Origin: an uncultured Christensenella sp.
GTDB taxonomy: Bacteria; Bacillota; Clostridia; Christensenellales; UBA3700
NCBI GenBank assembly: GCA_910583995.1
Contig: CAJTYW010000004.1
Coordinates: 62,001-126,000 of the forward strand
Direction: 5' to 3'
DNA length: 64,000 bases
The notes beneath the pieces were generated by a model. The model ran no database searches. It saw only the letters and a list, made by a program, of their open reading frames with translations, and was not told where the DNA came from. Positions 60,780-64,000 of the stretch are shown here, piece after piece. Made by a program: the position numbers and the translations under genes. Every line of letters begins with the position of its first letter. Within the stretch, counting starts at the first letter, position 1.

Positions 60780-61010
60780 AGAGGGGCTGCGTAATAATTA
60801 AGCAACAAATTACTTAACTAATTTAACCTTTGGGGACTGCTTTTTGCAGTCCTTTAAGGTTTTTCCGACCTTTCCACAACCTATTTATTACAATTCTATT
60901 ACTTATTATCAATTGTGTCAGTCGGCTTTGCAAGGGCAATAATTTATGGTAGGCAAATTGCCCTGCTTTTATCTAATTAAAATATTATCAGCTATATATT
61001 TTAATTAGGT
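60780..61010. other. Hairpin-rich non-coding island
   Basis: Comparatively GC-rich for the window. Contains a nested hairpin with inner stem GGACTGC/GCAGTCC and outer AACCTT/AAGGTT (60829-60870), AGGGCAAT/ATTGCCCT (60937-60964) and CTAATTAAAATAT/ATATTTTAATTAG (60973-61008). It is the 3' side of two converging genes. I could not assign it to a known RNA or element. Confidence 0.5.
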
Positions 61011-61016
61011 TTTGTC

Positions 61017-62675
61017 TTATGCTCTGCCTTCTCTTAGCTCTACATATAGCTTTTCCAATACCTTTTCACTAAAGCCGTCTGTAGGGCCTACAGAACCTTT
61101 ATCATTGTTGTAATATCCCCAAACATCAATGTCATACATAATTTTTGATGCAATTGGTGGGATTGGGAATCCATTAGTTTGACCATTTGCTTTTGAATCT
61201 GAATAGCCTACTTTTTCACAACCATTTACTTTTGAACCGTTGTATTTGATTGGCATATCTTTGCTACCAGTTCTTATCTTGATTATTGCAAAGTGAATAT
61301 ATTTTTCCCCGCCTTCTTCTGCTTTTAAAGCATCATACTTTTCGTTAGGGATTTCGTCACCTGCAATAGCGTTTGCTATGTTTGCTAGCAATGGGTCTTC
61401 TGTCTCAGGCAAGAATGACAAGTTATTTTCATTCTTCCAGTTGTAAATATCTAGGAATCCGTCTATATTCAATGTATTCCAGCTTGCGGCTTCGTTATCT
61501 TTATCTATAGTTGTATCCATACAATAGAACAATATTGCACCTGTCAATGAATTTGCTATTACATTATCCTTCATATTGATTGTGCTTGCTCTGTTTGCTG
61601 CTGTTTCTATTGATACTGCTGTATCTGACGCATTTCTTACAATACAACCTTCCATATTTACTACAGAATTACTTATATGCACTACTTTACCTGCATTTTC
61701 AAATACACAATGTTTTACAAGCGCATTTGATTTTGCATCTTCATTTCCGCACACATATAGGGCTGAACCATATCCACTAAACAATTTTACGCCACGCTCT
61801 GTCATTTTGTCTTTATCTAGTCCTGCAAGGTTACCGCCTTCTTCTGTGTTCATATCATTTCCAGTAACGTGTACATCTTGGAAGATTACTTGTTTGCTAT
61901 CTTCTCTTGGAACAATTGTAAACGCACTATAACCTGTAAAGTATTTAGATTTGCTGTAATCTGTGCCGTCTGTCAATGCTGCTAGTTTTCCATCGTTTTT
62001 ATCCAATGTTTTAACACGTGTACCTACTAGCTCATTTACATTAATAACTGCACCATTACCATACACATCATTCTTTACTGTCATAGTTGGAACTTCAGCT
62101 TCTGTCTTTCCTTCAAGCTTAGGTGCTTTCAAACTTGCGTTTTGAATAACTACCTTTTTGCCGTCATTTATGTTTGCTACCAATTCGTCAAATGTGTTTA
62201 CATTTACTGCGCCGTCAATGGTTATAACATTCTTTTCAACTGCTTTTCCATTCAATTTAAATGTCAAAGTCTTTTTATCTTCACTTAAACTAAAATCGCT
62301 ACCATCTTTAAATATCTTGCTGTAATCAATTTGACCTTCAGTTCCGATATAATAATCGTCACCCATATCTACTTTTAAAGGTATACTACTTAAATCCTGA
62401 GTTCTACCCGGTCCAAACAATATTACCATTATCCAAATGAATAAGCCTAAAATAATTGCACTAACCGCTGCTACTGCTGTTATTACAATAGTCTTTTTCT
62501 TTTTAGACATTGGTTGTTTAGACTTTTTACCTTTTGCTTTATTATCTGATTTTGCTGTTTCAACACTTTCTTTATTAACAACAATCTCATCGGTTGTGGC
62601 TTGTGCCACAACCTCTTGAGATTCAGTTGTTGTATCTTTTTCAGCATCAGGAATTAATTCTTTATTATCCTCCAT
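61017..62675 (-). CDS. Type II membrane protein with predicted beta-helix domain
   Basis: 552 aa: acidic cytoplasmic N-terminus (1-58, ends KKKK), one TM helix (about 62-86), and a large outside part. Residues about 180-400 read like a right-handed parallel beta-helix (GNGAVINVNELV..., CVFENAGKVVHISNSVVNMEGCIVRNASDTAVSIET, DNVIANSLTGAILFY). No catalytic motif was recognised. Start ATG 62675 follows GGAGGCATA. It is 12 bp downstream of the Ig-repeat gene and probably cotranscribed. Confidence 0.75.
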   Translation of the reverse strand: MEDNKELIPDAEKDTTTESQEVVAQATTDEIVVNKESVETAKSDNKAKGKKSKQPMSKKKKTIVITAVAAVSAIILGLFIWIMVILFGPGRTQDLSSIPLKVDMGDDYYIGTEGQIDYSKIFKDGSDFSLSEDKKTLTFKLNGKAVEKNVITIDGAVNVNTFDELVANINDGKKVVIQNASLKAPKLEGKTEAEVPTMTVKNDVYGNGAVINVNELVGTRVKTLDKNDGKLAALTDGTDYSKSKYFTGYSAFTIVPREDSKQVIFQDVHVTGNDMNTEEGGNLAGLDKDKMTERGVKLFSGYGSALYVCGNEDAKSNALVKHCVFENAGKVVHISNSVVNMEGCIVRNASDTAVSIETAANRASTINMKDNVIANSLTGAILFYCMDTTIDKDNEAASWNTLNIDGFLDIYNWKNENNLSFLPETEDPLLANIANAIAGDEIPNEKYDALKAEEGGEKYIHFAIIKIRTGSKDMPIKYNGSKVNGCEKVGYSDSKANGQTNGFPIPPIASKIMYDIDVWGYYNNDKGSVGPTDGFSEKVLEKLYVELREGRA

Positions 62676-62687
62676 TATGCCTCCATT

Positions 62688-64000
62688 TTATTCTGCTATT
62701 TTAAATGTAAGTTTAATCAAACCATCAACAGTAAAGGTACTAGAATATTTATAATAAGTAAGTATCTCTATTGTAATTGTAGGATTTACTTCATCATCGC
62801 CAATTGTAATAGTAGCACGTTCAGAATAAATTGAATTGTTATTCCAATTATCAGCTGCTGCTTGAAGTTGCTCTTTAGTATAATTAATACCTAATGCTTT
62901 AAGTCCAATATCATCAGCGGTAACAGTTATTTTATCACCGACTTTTATTGTACCCAAATCTTTAGTAAGCACAGTAGATGTAATAGAAATTGTAATAATC
63001 TCGTTATTTACACCAGTTATTACTAATGTATATTTTTGAGCAAAAGTTGACTTGAATGTTAAAGTAGGTTTAGTCTCATCAGTTCCAACTGTAATAGTTG
63101 CTTTTCCTGCATACTCTGTATTGAATTTTGCAGCTGCTTTATCTGCTTCTGCTTTAGTGTAATTGACAGGAATTTTTGTAACATCAAGACTCTTCTCTTC
63201 AGCTAATTTTATTGAAGAAAAACTTGCTGTTGCATCTTCAACTTTGAAAGTTACAATTACATATTTACCTTCTGTATTCTTAGCAACAAATTCATAAGTT
63301 GTTGCAACTGCACCTGTAATTGATAATACAGGATTGCTATCATCGCCTGCAACACTTGCATTTATCTTAGCAACACCTTTTACAGTGTATACTTTGTTAA
63401 AATATTCAACTGCTTTTTCAAGTTCAGATTTTGTGAATGTATACTCACCAATCTTTGTATTAAATGTCTTAGTTACTCCAGTATACAATTTGTCAGTTCC
63501 GTGACCACTAAACTTGTAATCTGCACCTTCTACAACAACAAATGTAACAGCCATAGTAGCAACTGCAGTTTTAATTGTTATAGTATACTCGCCTGCTTCA
63601 GTAAATTCAAAATTAATTCCACCAAATTTACCTGAACTTAATTTAACTGTTGCATTAGCAGTATCATATTTAGTATTAAAATCTTCAAGTACACTTTCGA
63701 TTTCATCAGCAATAATAGATGAAGTTGAACCTGTAATAGTTGTTGTTAAATATGTGCTCATAGAATATGTTGCTTTTCCATTAGCCATAACAACATTAAA
63801 TCTTGCAATATCAAATTGCTCGTTTACTTGAACTTCAATTGAATTAGTATATCCCATTTCTGAATAATTTAAAGTAAATGGACTACCAGTCTTAATTTTA
63901 TTGCTACTATCAATATATGTTGACTTATTGCTTGGCTCAATACTCTTAACAAACTTAGGAGTAGTTACACCCTTGTATTTGATTGACAAATTAAATACAG
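62688..64000 (-). CDS. Ig-like repeat surface protein, C-terminal part (cut by window edge)
   Basis: The frame is open to 64000; the in-frame TTG at 63989 is probably internal (VFNLSIKYKG continues upstream). Four units of about 85-90 aa are visible, each with FN..Y, a short D/E-x-NP or D-x-KP turn and TITI/LTF strands. The last units include AAAKFNTEYAGKATITV and AADNWNNNSIYSERATITI. This fits bacterial Ig-like/adhesin repeats. It ends at IAE with no visible C-terminal anchor; the N-terminus lies outside the window. Confidence 0.7.
   Translation of the reverse strand, partial: VFNLSIKYKGVTTPKFVKSIEPSNKSTYIDSSNKIKTGSPFTLNYSEMGYTNSIEVQVNEQFDIARFNVVMANGKATYSMSTYLTTTITGSTSSIIADEIESVLEDFNTKYDTANATVKLSSGKFGGINFEFTEAGEYTITIKTAVATMAVTFVVVEGADYKFSGHGTDKLYTGVTKTFNTKIGEYTFTKSELEKAVEYFNKVYTVKGVAKINASVAGDDSNPVLSITGAVATTYEFVAKNTEGKYVIVTFKVEDATASFSSIKLAEEKSLDVTKIPVNYTKAEADKAAAKFNTEYAGKATITVGTDETKPTLTFKSTFAQKYTLVITGVNNEIITISITSTVLTKDLGTIKVGDKITVTADDIGLKALGINYTKEQLQAAADNWNNNSIYSERATITIGDDEVNPTITIEILTYYKYSSTFTVDGLIKLTFKIAE

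Overview
The window reads as one low-GC chromosomal segment from an endospore-forming Firmicute, most likely class Clostridia. Evidence for this is the complete spoIIIAA-AH operon, a SpoIIID regulator, a SpoVB-like flippase, the Clostridia-type order spoIIIA - asp23 - nusB - folD - xseAB - ispA - dxs - nadK - argR - recN, strong AT bias and AAGGAG ribosome binding sites. No rRNA, prophage, CRISPR array or transposase gene was found. Genes lie overwhelmingly on the minus strand. The species cannot be named from the sequence.

Layout, left to right. 1-8.8 kb: housekeeping run on the minus strand (PrsA-like lipoprotein, mfd, pth, tadA, M14 peptidase, rlmH, CPBP protease, metallo-beta-lactamase-fold nuclease). 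9-13.2 kb: NSS transporter, COG2426 membrane protein, a TtcA-like thiolase on the plus strand, and a broken DUF975 membrane gene beside palindromic element copy 1. 13.4-18.1 kb: spoIIID, a membrane-anchored GH16, a YtcJ-like amidohydrolase and a GGCT-like/two-TM fusion. 18.3-19.1 kb: tRNA-Thr(CGT) followed by a repeat-rich graveyard of tRNA fragments. 19.1-21.9 kb: a frameshifted TIM-barrel gene, then a Ro60 (Rsr) gene preceded by a strong Y-RNA-like ncRNA candidate. 21.9-31.1 kb: recN, argR, nadK, dxs, ispA, xseBA, folD, nusB, asp23. 31.4-32.6 kb: an insertion in this conserved order, with two small membrane genes and palindromic element copy 2. 32.6-38.2 kb: spoIIIAH-AA, a TIGR04086 protein and a LysM protein. 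38.3-41 kb: SpoVB-like flippase and a DUF421/DUF4363 pair. 41.3-46.2 kb: uvrA and uvrB. 46.5-49.2 kb: two wHTH-TM proteins and an acyl-CoA synthetase. 49.4-55.1 kb: a MacB/FtsX-type ABC operon with a lipoprotein, then palindromic element copy 3. 55.7-60.5 kb: guaB and a GH3 glycosidase with a coiled-coil tail. 60.5-64 kb: a hairpin-rich gap and two surface-protein genes, the last cut by the window edge.

Themes. DNA repair (mfd, uvrA, uvrB, recN, xseAB), isoprenoid supply (ispA, dxs) and the SpoIIIA channel with its likely sigma-E promoters make up the core. The most interesting accessory signals are: (1) the ncRNA upstream of Ro60, with a T-arm mimic, a UUCG hairpin, a long-range closing helix, its own consensus promoter and a terminator abutting the rsr ribosome binding site; and (2) a three-copy, 166-169 bp non-coding element bounded by 28-bp palindromes, each copy holding a TTGACA-N17-TATAAT-like promoter pointing at a terminator-like palindrome. 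Both come from reading the sequence by eye and would need database and RNA-seq confirmation.
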